Translations under genes and position numbers: made by a program
DNA from: Anopheles merus
Taxonomy: Eukaryota; Arthropoda; Insecta; Diptera; Culicidae
Direction: 5' to 3'
DNA: 64,000 nucleotides
NCBI RefSeq assembly: GCF_017562075.2
Contig: NC_054081.1
Coordinates: forward strand, 601,709 to 665,708
Part shown: positions 34,351 through 47,901 of the stretch, piece by piece
Position numbering within the stretch: position 1 is the stretch's first letter
Layout: every line of letters begins with the position of its first letter
Notes under the pieces: model-generated
Told to the model about the DNA's origin: nothing
Databases searched by the model: none
Seen by the model: only the letters and a program-made list of their open reading frames with translations

Positions 34351-36423
34351 CCGCTAGTGCCCTTCAATTAAATTCCAGTCTACTTAGATGTGATGTACCG
34401 ATAGGTACAACCCATCTCGGTAAAAAAAAACACCGAAAACAGCGTGAATGCTAAGTTGAGCGAAAGGATGCTGGCTTTCAACTGGAAGGTGTACTGCCCG
34501 AGGAAGCTACAAAAGTCTGCAGAAGAACATTGTAATCGATCAGATGAACATCTCAATTAAAGTAATTTACCTCGAACAGTTTTCAATTTCCATGGATGGA
34601 AAACCAAAACTTCTGACTTAAAGTTTGCACACTATATTGGGAGCATTACCGGGAGTGTAAATATATTGTTGGTAAGGGCTTCTTCTTTTATACCAACATC
34701 GGTCTCTTGAAACGCAATCCAAAAACCCGTTCATTCTGCAATGAGAAGCAGCTGCAGGGTAAATCAATACAGGTCTTCGGGTATCATTGGCACTGCTTAC
34801 AGGTACCGATTAGCCTCAGGTTTAACAGTAGGTAGAATGCAAAGTACGCTTCTTCTCATCCAACCATTCAGCACGTTTTTTAAGCCAGACGCTGGCGTAA
34901 ATGAAAACGCTCCCAAACGTGCCAGAAGTGTGATGACTATCGGAGAGAGCGAGAGGGGCATAGGAGAAGCTTCGGAATTGCAAAAAAGAACGAACCCGGT
35001 GTAGAAGAGCTGCACAGAGCTGTGTAGAGCTGGGTACTTCACAGCCACCCAAACAAAACCATCCGGCACGGTCCCTCCCCCTCACAGCGTGTAACGGTAC
35101 GAGTAACGCTACGCTACGGCGGCTAACGTACCAACGGCTAAATGAATTTGCGTGTGACAAGCGCAAGGACGCACGGTTGCAGTACAAGCGCACAGTAATA
35201 AATGTCATTAAACCTATTACGGCAGTGTATCGGGCACCTCGGGATTTCTTTTTAGTGATTTCGTGTGTGTGTGTGGGTGGGTGTTGTTTAGTTCTATACT
35301 CCGGTATGCTTTTAGCCAATTAGTCACACCGCGTTGGACGGGGTTCCTTCACTCTCCCAGCACCGAGAGCTGTCAAACTTCACTTGTCAGTGCTATTTAC
35401 TGCCACCGCGCCACAGCCATCTTCGTCATGTGCAGTGCGTTTTCGAACATGTTTCGGAAAGTTGATTCAATTTTGCTGCTGCTTCCTCTACGTTTGCGCT
35501 GGCAAACGGGGCAACCGGGTACTTTGCATACTTTTCAAACCACTCCACCCTTATTCCCCTCCCTCTCCCAGTTACTAGAGGCCACTAGCGAGACGTGCTC
35601 GATCGTCGACACCGATACTGGGCGCGATTCCAACGTGCCACGTGCGGAAGGTCCTTTTTGTGTCCTCCTAGTACTGTTTGTCTTTTTTTGTAGCTGTTGT
35701 TGTTCTTCTTGTTGTTGTGTGTGTTTTGAGTTTCCATTCACTTTCGAACGGGACTGAGTGGGCAAAAGAGAGTAAGAGAGAATGAGAAGGAGAGAGACAG
35801 AGAGAGAGAATGAGAGTCTTCCGAACACACACTTTGGAAGTCGTTTTTGAAGTCCTAAATTGATTAGCTATTTCATTTAATTTCTCTGCGCTCACCCAGT
35901 CCACCGTGGCAAGGGGTTTTGTTAGGTGGCACCGTTTTGGAACACCCGCTTGCGCTTCAGATGGTTATGCTTTGGGACGAAGTTAGGGACGAAGGAAGGT
36001 GCTGGTGAGACGTGCAAGAAAACTGTCCTTTTTTCGTGTGTTTTTGCTGTGTGCTTGTGTTGCTCGGCGTTGCCAGAAACGACAGAGGTGTGTGATCTAG
36101 ATGCTCAAAACGGAAGGCGATTGCCGTGTGTGGGTGTGTGTGTGTGTCGTTGCTACTTGAATCAATTACATCGCATGCAACTGCAAACTAACACACACAC
36201 ATACATCATTAAATTGACATACGTTGTAGGATCTGGCCGAACCTGCACTAAAAGCGTACATACAGCCACATAAAGCATGAAAGGATACGTCCACCTCCAT
36301 CAAGGGGCGGCAGCAGCCAGAAGACAGATCGAGAGCTACACTCGGCGCGGCGCGCCCAAGGGAATGCCCAAGGGTCGTCGGTCATCCAAAGTGGCTGTGA
36401 TGATTGGGGTGTTTTTGTACCTT

Positions 36424-36456
36424 CCCCCCCCCCCCCCCCCCCCCCCGCCCGCATTC

Positions 36457-36500
<44 letters not shown>
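36424..36500. repeat. Poly-C run followed by CT microsatellite
   Basis: Twenty-three consecutive C (36424-36446) are followed by CCGCATTCAA-like sequence and about 40 bp of CT. Such pairs are prone to slippage and sequencing error. The opposite strand could form G-quadruplexes. Confidence 0.9.
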
Positions 36501-39500
36501 GTGTCGCTCTCCGCAATGGTCAAGAATTCCAGCAACGTAAACAAGAAAACTAGGAATGCCCATCCATTTCGCTGGAACTTGGCCGCTGGAACTTTTGCCT
36601 TCCGTTCGCCCACGGAACTTTCGCCATCAGTCGTGGAATGTAGCTGCAGCACAAAAAGATGAGGGAATAAAAAAAAAGGGCAATGAATGATTACCGCGAA
36701 CGCTAGGGTGGCCGCCCCATCAAACGAAGGGCATCTGACAATTTCAGCTTTTAACTGGCGTGTCTGACGTGGAGGGTTGCTTTTAGCTGCTGATTGTTGC
36801 TGGTGTTCGCCAAGTGCGAGGCAATGAGCAGGCATTTGCTGTGGTGCCTCACTTCTGCTTCACACAGTGGGGTGCCGATTCAACAGTCTGCGCGGTAACG
36901 GGCCTGTAATTGATGGTATGAATTACTTTTAGCATCTCCGTTTTTACCACCACGGCTTCAGTTTTAAGTAGTGCTGTTTTGCAGCAGTACTGGAATGCCC
37001 GGCGGAGGGAAAGTGTGGCAGAGCCGGAATCAGTCTGCTGAAAGGGCGTTTGCTGATTTTCCCCATTAGAATTGATTCATTATGCAGTGTCGCAAAGTGC
37101 CTTAAAATGTGCCGAGATGCTGCACTCCAACCGTTCGGTTTGGTTTGGATTTTCTACTCGTTTTGGCTTTCTTCAGAATTTGAGATTTGGTGACCACACT
37201 CGAAGAAAACTATCACAAATTCAAGTGTAATGTATATTCCAGTACTATCTTACCTGTAGCAGAACAATTTCTTAGGCATCCCCAAGTACTCTACCGCACC
37301 TTATCTTTTTATAGTTGATTAGAGCTGAGGCCTTTTTTTATGATTAACTGGTTCAACTGGACTTCAAAATGAGTACTGTAGCAACACGTCTTTATCATGA
37401 TGGTAATTGCCTTCTCTGTCCAAAATGTTAGCCGAGCCTTTAAAGGGCCTAATTAAGGGTAACATTTTGTTTATTGAAACCTCCCCATTTTACATCGCTC
37501 CATGATTCGTGCTGGTTGCTGGCTGCCTCTGCAGCAAGCAAATTGATCCTAAACTAATAAATAAAGTCGTCGAGCAAATGTTCTGCCTGCCAACTGTTGT
37601 GTACCAGGACAACGGTGATGAGAGAGTTTCCTTGTGATCTACCGGTGCGGTAGCTGGGAAAACATAATGATTTGGAAGTGGAGTAGAATCCACGTTGATG
37701 GACTTACGGTGGAATATGTAGTATTTGCTTCAAGCTTGAATTTGTATCTTCTAGATCCTCGTTCCAAAGTGCTCTTGATGTTTTTTTTTTACATCGGCTT
37801 ATTAGCGGTTACAGTGTAAACCAGGGGTCGGCACATTTTTGAAGCAAAGCAAACATTTGCATCAAATTGTTTTTTATTCGCTCGCTGCCCAGTTTAGTAA
37901 CCAGCAATGACAATGAGCACCACAATGGGTCCTCAATAAGTAGAAGAATCCTTCGTATAAGGCGCTTTGAATGTTTAGCTGTTAAAAATGTGAATGAAAG
38001 TACATAAAAACTTTGTTATCCTTTTCTAGTCTATTTTGCGTAGTTGGATGTTTGAAGTTCCTTATTCACTCGTAACTCAAGCCTCGATCTGTGCTGCTCG
38101 ATTATGACTCATCTGGGACAGCAGAACAAATCATCGTTTACTTCAGCAGCTTTATGACGCACATGGCCATGAGCTCACACCGGCAGAATCAGCGAACAGT
38201 GCAGTCAAATCAGCGGTACAGCAGCAGAAGCTGGATGGAATAGTTTTACGCCAAGGCCACGATAACACCACCATGCATTTGTGCGAGCAAAACGCATATT
38301 ATGCAGCTCGGAGCTCGGTCGGTTTTTTTTTGCAGCGTCCGAAGCGAGTCCTTTTGGATGAAGCGTACTAAAAATTTGTCGAGCGATTCAAAATACGCCA
38401 CGAATAATAAGCCATAAAAAAACAAACAAACACGGGAGCTTATCTCGTTAGTGCGGCAAATAGTGCTGCTGCGGACAGACGCCATAAAGTGAAAGAATTT
38501 TACAACCCTTCCGGTTAATGACGATGATTGACTCGTTTTACGATCCGTTTCGGCGGCCAGCTTGCCAACCACTGCCCGTAAGATAAGAATAGCGCCCGAT
38601 CCCACGGCGGTAGTAAAAGTCGCATCGGAAGAGCATTAAAGCGATGGAGAGATGCAAAGGCAAAAATGAATAATACACAAACAAACACACACACACATTG
38701 AACACTCATGGGACATAAAAATGAAAAGCTTCGCTGTGCATCACGTCATCATCGCCGGGCCGGTGGGTCCATAAAGTGCACACGAAAGCGATCGAATGCA
38801 AGAAAAGCTGCACTTGCCCGAAGGACGTTTTTCCCACTTCCGGAAACCCATCACAGGCGTCTTCCTCATTCCTCCCCCGCCCTTCCCCTTCTTCATCGCC
38901 CCCTTTCTTGTCATCTCAGGGCCAGGATCTTCCACCGATTCTGCCGGAAGCGGCATTTCCGACCGAAGGACGACACGATGCCAACCCAGAGCTCTAGCGA
39001 CGCGTGCGATCGATGCTGCGCTCCCTCGGTGGCCGTGTGTTGGAACGCAACGCATCCGGCAGTGTATTCTGTCACCGTTGATGTGTACCGAGGGGAGGGT
39101 GGCGATGTGGGGGGGGGGGGGGGGACGAACCGTTGTCAGTTGCTTGATCAAGAAAACCGTCCATCCGGGAAAGGGGCTGGTTGGGTAATGGTTTCATTTT
39201 GCACATTTCTCCCAAGGCTTTGCCGCGCGAAAGCAGCATCAGCCGAAGCGCAACGAGCGAAAGTAGCTTTAAAAGTAGCGGGCGCACGTTGCAAAAGGGC
39301 GGGGGGGGGAGGGGCACTATTAGGAGGAAAGGATAAAGAGAAAGAGAGAGGAAGCGAGAACAAGGGCAACTAACAACAACAACAACAGCAACAAGAAGAG
39401 CAAACAAAACAAAAAAAAAGGTAAAATATCCAGAATGCACATGCAGCTATGCAGCACGCGCTTTTTGCCCCTCCTCTAGGACGGGCAGAAAGTGGGCGAC

Positions 39501-40380
39501 GGGGTGGGATTTGGTTGGTTGCGCGGGGCGGGCTGTATTATGCTCACCAATGAATGAGCCAAATGGAGAGCGATTTTCCATAACCATAACCCTCTCGAAC
39601 GAACGCACAGGGTAGTGGAAGAACACGGGAAGGAAGGGGGGGGGGGGAAGGCGGAGCGGAGTGTGTTTGCAGTGTAGCAATGTTGTGGGGAGCGAGCGAA
39701 GGGGTATTAAACCCACTTTCACGTGTAGTATCCGCAAGAACAGGATGGGAGAGGTGTGGAGAGAGGAGAGAGGGGGGGGGGGGAGGGGAAAGGGGGTCGT
39801 AATACAGGAAGGGGGTTGAGAGGTGCTTTAAAAGCTGGCCCACAAGGTACGGCAAGTTAACAAACCTTGCACAAAACAAAGCACACACGTATACACATAC
39901 ACACACACATACAGATAAAAAAGTGTGTCGCGAATCTTCTCCTTCGTGTTTGTGTGTGAGAGAGGGTGCAAGGACAACAGGACAAACAGGACATGCCAGG
40001 GAATCCATTAACCAGATGAATAGCTGCCAGAAATGCAATACCCGGTGCAGCAGCCCCCTCCCTCCTCCACCACCCCTTCCCACTAGCACATTGCACTTAC
40101 CTTACTGTGATTACCACTCCCCCTCCATCCCTCCATTCTCCTCCCGCTTCCCTCTCATCCGTCGTCGTCATCACCGTCCATTTGTCAGGATCTTCCTTTG
40201 GTTGCAACAAATAAACACTAGCGAGGCAGAATGCAACATAAAAAGGTAGAAAGAAAGAGTGAGAGATAGATAGAGAGAGAGAGAAAAAAAACTAGCACGC
40301 ATGCGAGAGAGAGAAGGTGAGAGATGAAGAGAGAAAGGGAAAGGGGTCGGATAAAAAGGGATACATCATCGTTTTAGTGT

Positions 40381-40435
<55 letters not shown>

Positions 40436-40451
40436 ACACACACACACACCA

Positions 40452-40527
<76 letters not shown>
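40381..40527. repeat. Long CA microsatellite
   Basis: About 147 bp of nearly pure CA with a few CACCACA interruptions around 40433-40460. It is the longest dinucleotide tract in the window. Alternating purine-pyrimidine DNA of this length can adopt Z-DNA. Confidence 0.95.
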
Positions 40528-40529
<2 letters not shown>

Positions 40530-41844
40530 CTTTTTTCGCGTACCAAGGATAAGCCTAGCGAGCTTGACTGCTGGAGTGTATGTTTGTAAACGGCGGGCGG
40601 CACAAGTCCTCTGCGGTGCCCATTGCCACTCCAACCCCAACGCCAACCAAACAACAAACAGTAGAGAAGAAAAAAGTAGAGCGAGGTGAGTAAGGAAGGG
40701 GGAGAAAATTATTTCCGATGCTACCGTACGTCCTCACGGAACCTGCAACACGTGGCACTGGTGGTAGAAGTAGTAGCAGTAGTAGTAGATGTACAGCTGC
40801 AGTCTTCATCGCGTACGCATACCGCTACTGGATGTAGATTGGCTGCTGCTGCTGGTGCCTTTTGACCGTGTACTTTCCCAAAGTGTGTGTGTGTGTTTAG
40901 GTGGGGAGGGAGAAAAGCGCAGCGGAAAGGCAATGCAGCAGAAGGACAGTCTATTTACGGGTAGCGCACCCGATTAACCGCCTTTGTTGGTGTTTAAATA
41001 TTTAAACCACTCTCTGCAGTGAGCGCGCAATCGTACGGGTCCGTGTGGGGTTTTTTTTTGGGGCCAGCAGAGCAGCCAGAAGGAATCAGAAGAGGAGGCA
41101 AAAAACAAACAACTGACAGAATAGCCTCGCGTGGCCTATTGCTGATGCTGTTGGCCAGCAGGGCCAGAAACGCTCCCGAAGGAGCGGTTTCTGGTGATGT
41201 GGGATCGGGAAATGAAAGGAGGTTTGCTGCTGGATGCGTCCCCGTGAATTGATGTCCCAGTTAAGGACCCGGTGAGACTTCATGGGACTTTGCGACCTGA
41301 TAGGCGGTAAACGGTTATCGGTGTTGGAATTTGGCTAGCAAGAGCGCAGATACTGTAGAGAAGGTGTTTTGGTACTGTTGGAATGCTTCATTCAACCTAC
41401 TAAATGAACTTTCTGTGGAAGTTTCATGTAGGTTGGAGGCGTAGTTATTTCCTGCGAGCTGAAATATGAAGTTGATCGTTGCATATCTTTAATTTGGATC
41501 TTACTTTGTGTCAAATCTTGGCATTTGCTGGCCTACTTGAATCCATTATTCAGCAATTTTAAGGTAATACTGTTTACTAATCATATTTTGCTTGGAGTCT
41601 AATTACCTGACAACTCTTAGTCGCCTTCTCACGGTATCCAGACAGGCACCTAAAAGACCTGTATCATCATCATCACTTCTATTCTCTACATACTATACGC
41701 AACTGGTTCTCAGGTGACTTCACGTCACGACAATCACCGAGTTACTTATTTGCTTATGGTGGAATTCTGACCGGTTACGTTTCTTTTGAGATATAGACAA
41801 TACATCATTTAATAGGTATAGTTGATCTCAGCAGGATGTTCTTC

Positions 41845-41985
41845 ATCTTATTTGGCTCAACAACCATAGTCTGTCTAGGCCTGTCTAAGTCACTCCTATC
41901 TGAGCCAATCGATCTGTGATGTTGATGTACTCATAGCAAGGTAGACTGTTTGTTTGTGCTTTCTATCCTAGTCGTCCACACGTCA
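41845..41985 (-). mobile_element. Decayed SINE200-like fragment
   Basis: On the + strand the segment reads TTTGGCTCAACAACC, then a GTCTGTCTAGGCCTGTCTAAGT-like block. That is the reverse complement of the 3' part of tRNA-derived Anopheles SINEs as I recall them (a GGTTGTTG...CCAAA tail). The tRNA-like promoter boxes and target duplications are not visible. Placement on the minus strand and family are inferred. Confidence 0.4.
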
Positions 41986-44900
41986 CAGAGAACTGAGCTA
42001 CTCTCTAAAGTGGATTAGACATATTGAATCTATTATCTCCAGAGATCGAGATGTGGTCAAAAGCATTGCTTGTGTCTGGGATGTTTTTCGGAGGACCTAA
42101 GATTCTATCTGTACGAGTTTAGGAAGTCAGTTTCGTCAGTTCAAAATAGACACATAGACGAGTTAGGTTGACATATTACTAGATTACTGTACAGAAATAA
42201 TTTGAAATGTGCATTCTGACACTATCTTATTAGAACAGATTTCAGAAGGCTTTGAGGCACACCATCGGAACGGACGTAAACATATGGCGAAGCTAAAACG
42301 GACAATAGGTAATTGCCTTCACATGATCAACCATTTCAGATGTTCCAGCATGTTGCAGTTTTAGGTGACCTTTCGGCAGAATCACTCACCGGCTATTACA
42401 TTGAAGTTATCCAGTTTGCGTCGTGTTGTTTGCGGATCGTAATTCCACCACAGCTCCCATCCCCACAGTGGCACACAAAGTGTACCCAAGCGGACAAACT
42501 TTTTATCTGTGCTAGTAGCGAGGTTTATGCTGCAACTGTTTACACATTTTACGCTCGCCCTTTCCCTTGCGCCGCTAAAAACCGGGTAGCTAACGGACAG
42601 CAAACGAAGGAAAGCTCGTTCCTCATCAATATTTCCTGCCCGGTTTGTGCAGTGCCCGGTTTCCGGTTTGCTGCAGCTCAGCTAGGGACAGAAGTGGAAA
42701 AGAAAAACTGGCGGAGAGCTGAGGTTATGTTTTGGAAGCAACACCAAGACAAAAAAGGGCTCTGTCCACCCCAGTGTTTGCGCGATTTTGTTCCTAGCAA
42801 TAGCTAGAACCTGCTGCTTGTGTAGGGAAAGTAAACCCCGGTGGCCCGGCCTGCATAATTTATGTAGCCCGCATCAGGTACCGCCGACCTGTGCGGCCCA
42901 TCCGTCGATTGATGTTGCTCGCGCGAGTTGGGTGGGGGTGCGGTGTTTGGGGCAGTGCCGCACCGGTCGAAATTAGCCCATGATAGTGGACCAACGCTTA
43001 TACGGCATGTTCTTCCCACACACCTTGGCCATGCCGCTCCAGCTCCGAGCAAAGGCTTAAGCGCTGCTCGCCCCCTCCGAAAGCATGAGAAGCGCTGAGT
43101 GCACCGGTAGTGCAACGAGAACGATTAAGAGGAGAAAAAGTAGGAGTAGAGGTGGGTTTGCATGTGCGACGGAGCGGTTCGCTCTATCGTGTGCACTGTG
43201 TCGCCCGGTCCGGGCAGTGATTTGTTGCGCGCACGTGAACCGTTTCCCCTCGCAAGACGTGTGCACAGGAGCGAACTTCATGGGCACGTAGCCGGGAAGG
43301 TTTTTGTTTTGATAAATTTGGACATCCGCTCTTGCACACACGAACACACACGCACACGTACACATGCAAATGTTGGGGCAATTTTTTCTTTTCTTTTTTT
43401 GGGTACAAAAACATGACCCATTCGAGGCACTTCAGGTGCAAACTAAGATATCTAGGCAGATTGCGTAGGCCCGACTCTGAAACAAGCTTCTTCAAACTAG
43501 TTGGAGTGATCGAATTCACCCTTTTAAGCTGCTTGGGAGGGGAAGTTTTTCAAGAACGTATTTCAAAGCTTCACCTTTTCTTGTTGAGATTTGTTGAGCA
43601 AAACATTACAGCGTTGGTGTAAGTATTCTTGGGTAGTGGAGAGCTTGTGGCTTTCATGCAGTATTACAAGAAGTTTGTTATTGCTTTGCCATTAAATCTG
43701 GAAGAAAAGATAGACTTTGAATTTCTTTATTTTATATAGAAAAAAAACGACCTGGCTCTATCTTATTGCGTAGTAAAATTGACTATAATATGCTTGTGGA
43801 AAGCTAGCAAAATGACGTCATTACCCCAAGAACAAATGGAAGATTCCTGTGTAAATTCGGCTGCTATCAGTTGCTCATTTATACCATATAATCAGCGGTT
43901 GGTTGTAAACATAGAGTTAATTATACAAAAAAATGTAAAATGTTTTATCTCTTTTACAGCCTGTGAAGCTGTTCCTACCATCACAAACTGTTCGTGTCGA
44001 GTGCATTAGTTTGTCCGCCAAAGGGGCTAGTGAACGATTTGCAAATCATTTGTACCTTTGACGATGATAATTTTTGGGGTAATAGTGTTGGCGTAGAAGA
44101 GTGGGATTACAATAGTTCCCGTGGGTTTAAAGCTCGTCGTAACATTCGCTGCATATATTTAGTGGCCGCTAAATGGGGCCCGAGCCCGATCGACCGACAC
44201 TCATCCGGGTTGAAACGCCGAACACTCATCCGATACGACCCGATAAGGCGCGCTCGATTCGGATCTGATGCACTGAACGCACGTTTTCGGCCCACTTTCT
44301 GGTACGTTTGTACATTGTAATGTACATGTTTTGCGAGGCAAAGTTTCAGCTGAATGAGCTTATATTTGAACAATAGATATCCGATGGTGTTTGGACATTT
44401 TTTCCTTACCGAAACGAAAGCGCTACGCTGCTAGCTTTGTGGTTTAGAAATGAGTGATTCAAGCAGTGCAAACTGTCAAAGAGTGGTGTCGCTCAGCGAG
44501 TGTTTTGCATATTTGTCGAGGCTTCCGCTCGGTGGTCAAATATCAAGTGGTTCCATAGCTCGTTTACGTTTAAGCTGCGAAAATCCCTACAAAACCATTT
44601 GAAAAAAACGGAAAAAGAAGCTAACAAGCAAAGGCTCTATTCTTTCCGATGTTTTAATTTTGTTCATAGCTCATGAATGATTGATTTTTTTATGAAGCAA
44701 AGGTATCTATTTTGTCAAGAAAGGTTCAACCCCGTTCAGTATTTCTAAATGTGATACTTTTAAAACGATATTAAAAACCCATTTCACACACAAAAAGAAA
44801 AAAAAGATTTTAAAACTAACGTAACAATCAAATTGATACAACCCGGATGACATATTGTACTACTGACAGGGACATTTGAAACCAAAACCAAAGGATTGAA

Positions 44901-45583
44901 AACAAAATGATTCTTCGATTGCTGATTGTTAGCACACAGTTGTTGGAAGTCAATCCAAAATCCTTTTAAATTATCAAAGGGCACATTTTAAGTGACATAT
45001 TGAACGACAGGAATATCTCATTGACACTTGCGTTGCGTCAAGTTTGACATTTAAAACATTGTTTTCGACTGTTTTTACAAAAACTTCCAAGCGATTGGTC
45101 CAGTCGTTTACCATCAATTCCACTATTATTGTAAGCAAACAGAAGTGTCGGAAATCCCCAATGGCGAGCAGCGCAACGGGCGCCCATTTTGTCCAATCGA
45201 ACGCGCGCCCAGCTACCATCGTGCAGCCAGCGGCACTCAGCCGCCGTGTGAATCGCGCCCCGAAGACGGCCGAAGCCGCTCGTTGCAGCCACTCACACGC
45301 TCAGGGTCGGGCCGGTTGGCCCGGTTTGCAACGCGTGCAGCTCGCATTCCGACGTCCCCGTTCAGTACGGTTGGAGAGCTCCGCGTGCGAGCACACAGGT
45401 CCCCTTCCCAGCGAAATCGGCAGCGACCGGTAAGCGGACCGGCCGGAGTGTGCGCGTACGTAGAGGATCCCCGGTCGGGTTTGGCGCTGCGAAAGCCGAA
45501 AGTCTTCGGCTGTGGCGAAGGGACGGGTTCTGTATATTTCCACGCAGCCCGGCCCCAGCACGCAGCACGCACGCAGTGCACCG

Positions 45584-45618
45584 TTCAGTAGCAGTCCGGG
45601 AGTCGATCGGTGCGGAAC
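45584..45618 (+). promoter_or_regulatory. Initiator plus bridge/DPE-like core promoter
   Basis: TTCAGTA (45584-45590) fits the insect initiator, with A+1 at 45587. CGATC at 45604-45608 sits exactly at +18 to +22, the spacing of the bridge motif (CGANC). GGAAC at 45614-45618 lies at +28 to +32 and matches the downstream promoter element at four of five positions. No TATA box is near -30. Correct spacing of two or three elements is the main support. Confidence 0.45.
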
Positions 45619-46920
45619 ACATCGCAGCAGCGATTTGTGGATCGCGTGAACTTTATACACGCGGCCAGTGGCAACAGTTTCCAGTGGCACACACACAGTG
45701 ACACCCATCCCGCGGTGGGACGGACAGTTTGTGGAAGGGTTAGTGTCGGGAGGATTTTGTTTTAAAAGAAATTTCCAAAGACAACGACAACGGTGAACTC
45801 AATGCGAAATACATCCTGAGAGGTGCAGTTGAAGCAGTTACGCAGATTTGAAAACAATCAAGCAGCGAACAAAATAACGACGATCTTCCCGAACCGGACG
45901 TGTGATCAAGGGTGGAAAGGGCGTGCGTGTGTGTGTGTTGAGCGTTGAGAGGAGGCAGCACATTCAACCACACTGCCGTGAAGCAGCACCAGAAAAGGAA
46001 AACCACCCTCCCCCACACATTAGCACAGACGTACAGGCGGGCCTTAGGCTTAGGAGAGCAAAAGCCCCTAAAATGGCAGTCTAATGTTTCTAGATCCGCG
46101 CGCGAAACTTGCCACAATCACACGCAAAGCAGGGAAGCTAGGCCAAGGGGGGCTTGCGGCTGCTAAGCTGATGTGGCCCTGCCTTTCCCTTTCTCTCACT
46201 CACTTTCGTGCTACGCGTGCTGCCCGTGTTCCTCGTGTCAACCCTCCCAGTGCGGTCCTGCACAGATACAGGAGCCAGCAAAGTGCAAATTTTAAGCCGT
46301 GCGTATGTGCGTGTGTTTTGTTTTTATGTGTGTGCGTGTGTGTGTGTCACTTTTAAAATCACGTTTTATCATCAATCTTCTCAAGCACACACACACACAC
46401 ACTCACAATCTCTCTCTACGGATACGGTTCGACATCATTTTGTGCCGATTTTGTGAGATCGAAGAGTGGATTCGAACTCTTGACGGTACCAGACACAGAC
46501 ACATGGCTTTCACGATCTACCCCCCCCCCCCCCCTGTGCGGTTGATTGATCGGTTACGCTATGGTTTCGTTCGACGTGAACTCCCCGGCTGACCCGGTGT
46601 GCCTTGAACTTATCGGTGAAAGTGTTCACGTCGTTAGAGACCGTTTTTGTCTGCCATTTCTTCTGTGTGTATCTGTGACAGTGGGCCGTTTGCCGTTCAC
46701 CCGATCACACGATCACCCCGATCTAGGGTAGGACAGCTGATGTAGGCGTGCACACACACGCACACACAAACCCACACTCATTTCTCCCCATTTTCCGTCT
46801 GGCGACACGATCGACGCGATCGGAATTTCGAACCGTTCCGAAATCTTCGCCTTCTTTGAGCCCGCTTAAATTCTGTTCGATTGGATCGCGGGACACGGGT
46901 ATGGTGCGTACACGTACACG

Positions 46921-46926
46921 GCCGAA

Positions 46927-46958
<32 letters not shown>

Positions 46959-46964
46959 AAAAAA
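46921..46964. repeat. GA microsatellite
   Basis: About 44 bp of GA ending in an A-rich run, inside the CpG-rich 5' region. Confidence 0.8.
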
Positions 46965-47731
46965 GAAACAAAAACTAGAGGCAAATCTCTGTTTGTAAAA
47001 CTGTTTCACTTTCCGATCCGACGCGCTGGGAGGAATGTGGCGTGCCTGACAGCAACGAGAACCGCCACACGGCGCACACACACACATGCACACAAAAAAG
47101 GCAAATAGTACTCGCGTGGTGTGAAGGTCTTTTAGGGTTGGGAGTGTTTTTTTTGTATGTGATTTGTGGGGAAAGATTTAATTATGTTATTTCGGCTCGG
47201 TACTTTGGGATGCCTTTTGGGGTTTCGTTTGTTTCTACAAACAGTTAAGCAAAGCAACAACAAAAATCCTCCGTTTTAGTGAGCGCGCGCGCGTGTGTGT
47301 TTGTGTAAGGAAAAACTGTAAGTACTGCGCGTAACAACAGAGCTTTCCATAAGAATAGAAACACTTTCCACTGACGTCAAACACCAGGCGTCTCCAGGGG
47401 GAAAAATTGCGGCGCGCTTTTGTTTTTTTTTTTCCGCCCTCTGCTGACCCTGTGCTCTGTGTCCCTCGTGCGTGTGACCTTTTCGGTGCGTGTTTTAAGT
47501 GATTATGTGTTATTTGGGTGACCGTTAATGTTGTGTGTGTGTGTGTGCGTGCGCGTGTATTAAACGATCCCCTTCAGTGGCTTCAGCTGACCGGACCTGA
47601 TCGAATGTGATCGTGGTGCGTGGAAAGAACACATAAGAATTAGCGCCACAGCGCAACGAAATCAATGGGGGCCGTTCGGTCCTGTCGACTGCCGTCGGGT
47701 AGTGTTCCTTTGCTGCTTCGCCCGTCCCCGC

Positions 47732-47896
47732 ATGCCTTTCAATCAAACCAATCAAACGCAAGCGGAAGCCGAAAATGTAACCCGCAGCGCAATCAACGGC
47801 AGCGGCAGCGAAGAGGGAAAGCCGCGCGCCAGGGCCCGAACGTTCCCGATGGGGTGCGGCTCGTTTCGCTACAATCAACCGGGTGGCATGGAGCGG
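47732..47896 (+). CDS. Candidate first coding exon of an unidentified gene
   Basis: An ATG at 47732 opens 55 codons of balanced composition (MPFNQTNQTQAEAENVTRSA at the start) with three NxT/S sites. They end at TAA (47897-47899), which overlaps a possible donor GTAAAG at 47896. If spliced there, the exon ends in phase 2; a stronger donor, GTAGGT, lies at 47902 after the stop. An overlapping frame with ATG 47665 stays open through that donor. No homologue is recognised and no second exon is visible in the window. Confidence 0.2.
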
Positions 47897-47901
47897 TAAA
47901 G

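Larger units (their letters stand above)
34351..45000. other. Non-coding DNA with microsatellites and TE traces
   Basis: No convincing gene is present; the longest frame (about 164 codons, 42313-42807) has no ATG at its start and no recognisable domain. It holds a poly-C/CT tract (36424-36500), long CA tracts (40381-40527), poly-G runs (39110-39124, 39768-39782), a solo hAT-like end CAGGGGTCGGCA (37822-37833), a decayed SINE (41845-41985) and a 22-bp dispersed repeat (44667-44688). Confidence 0.5.
45045..47901 (+). promoter_or_regulatory. CpG-rich promoter and 5' region of a gene running off the right edge
   Basis: GC-rich, CpG-rich DNA with many short open frames in all phases, unlike the AT-rich flanks. 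Splice-donor-like sites are GTAAGC at 45430 and GTAGGT at 47902. A TATA-less core promoter candidate is at 45587. Later GT, CA and GA tracts resemble long mosquito 5' UTRs. No downstream exon of a recognisable gene appears before 64000, so any gene would have a first intron longer than 16 kb. This is inference. Confidence 0.35.

Noticed and set aside
42313..42807. 164-codon + strand open frame
   Set aside because: It starts without ATG and shows no domain, signal or splice context. One or more frames of this length are expected by chance in 64 kb.
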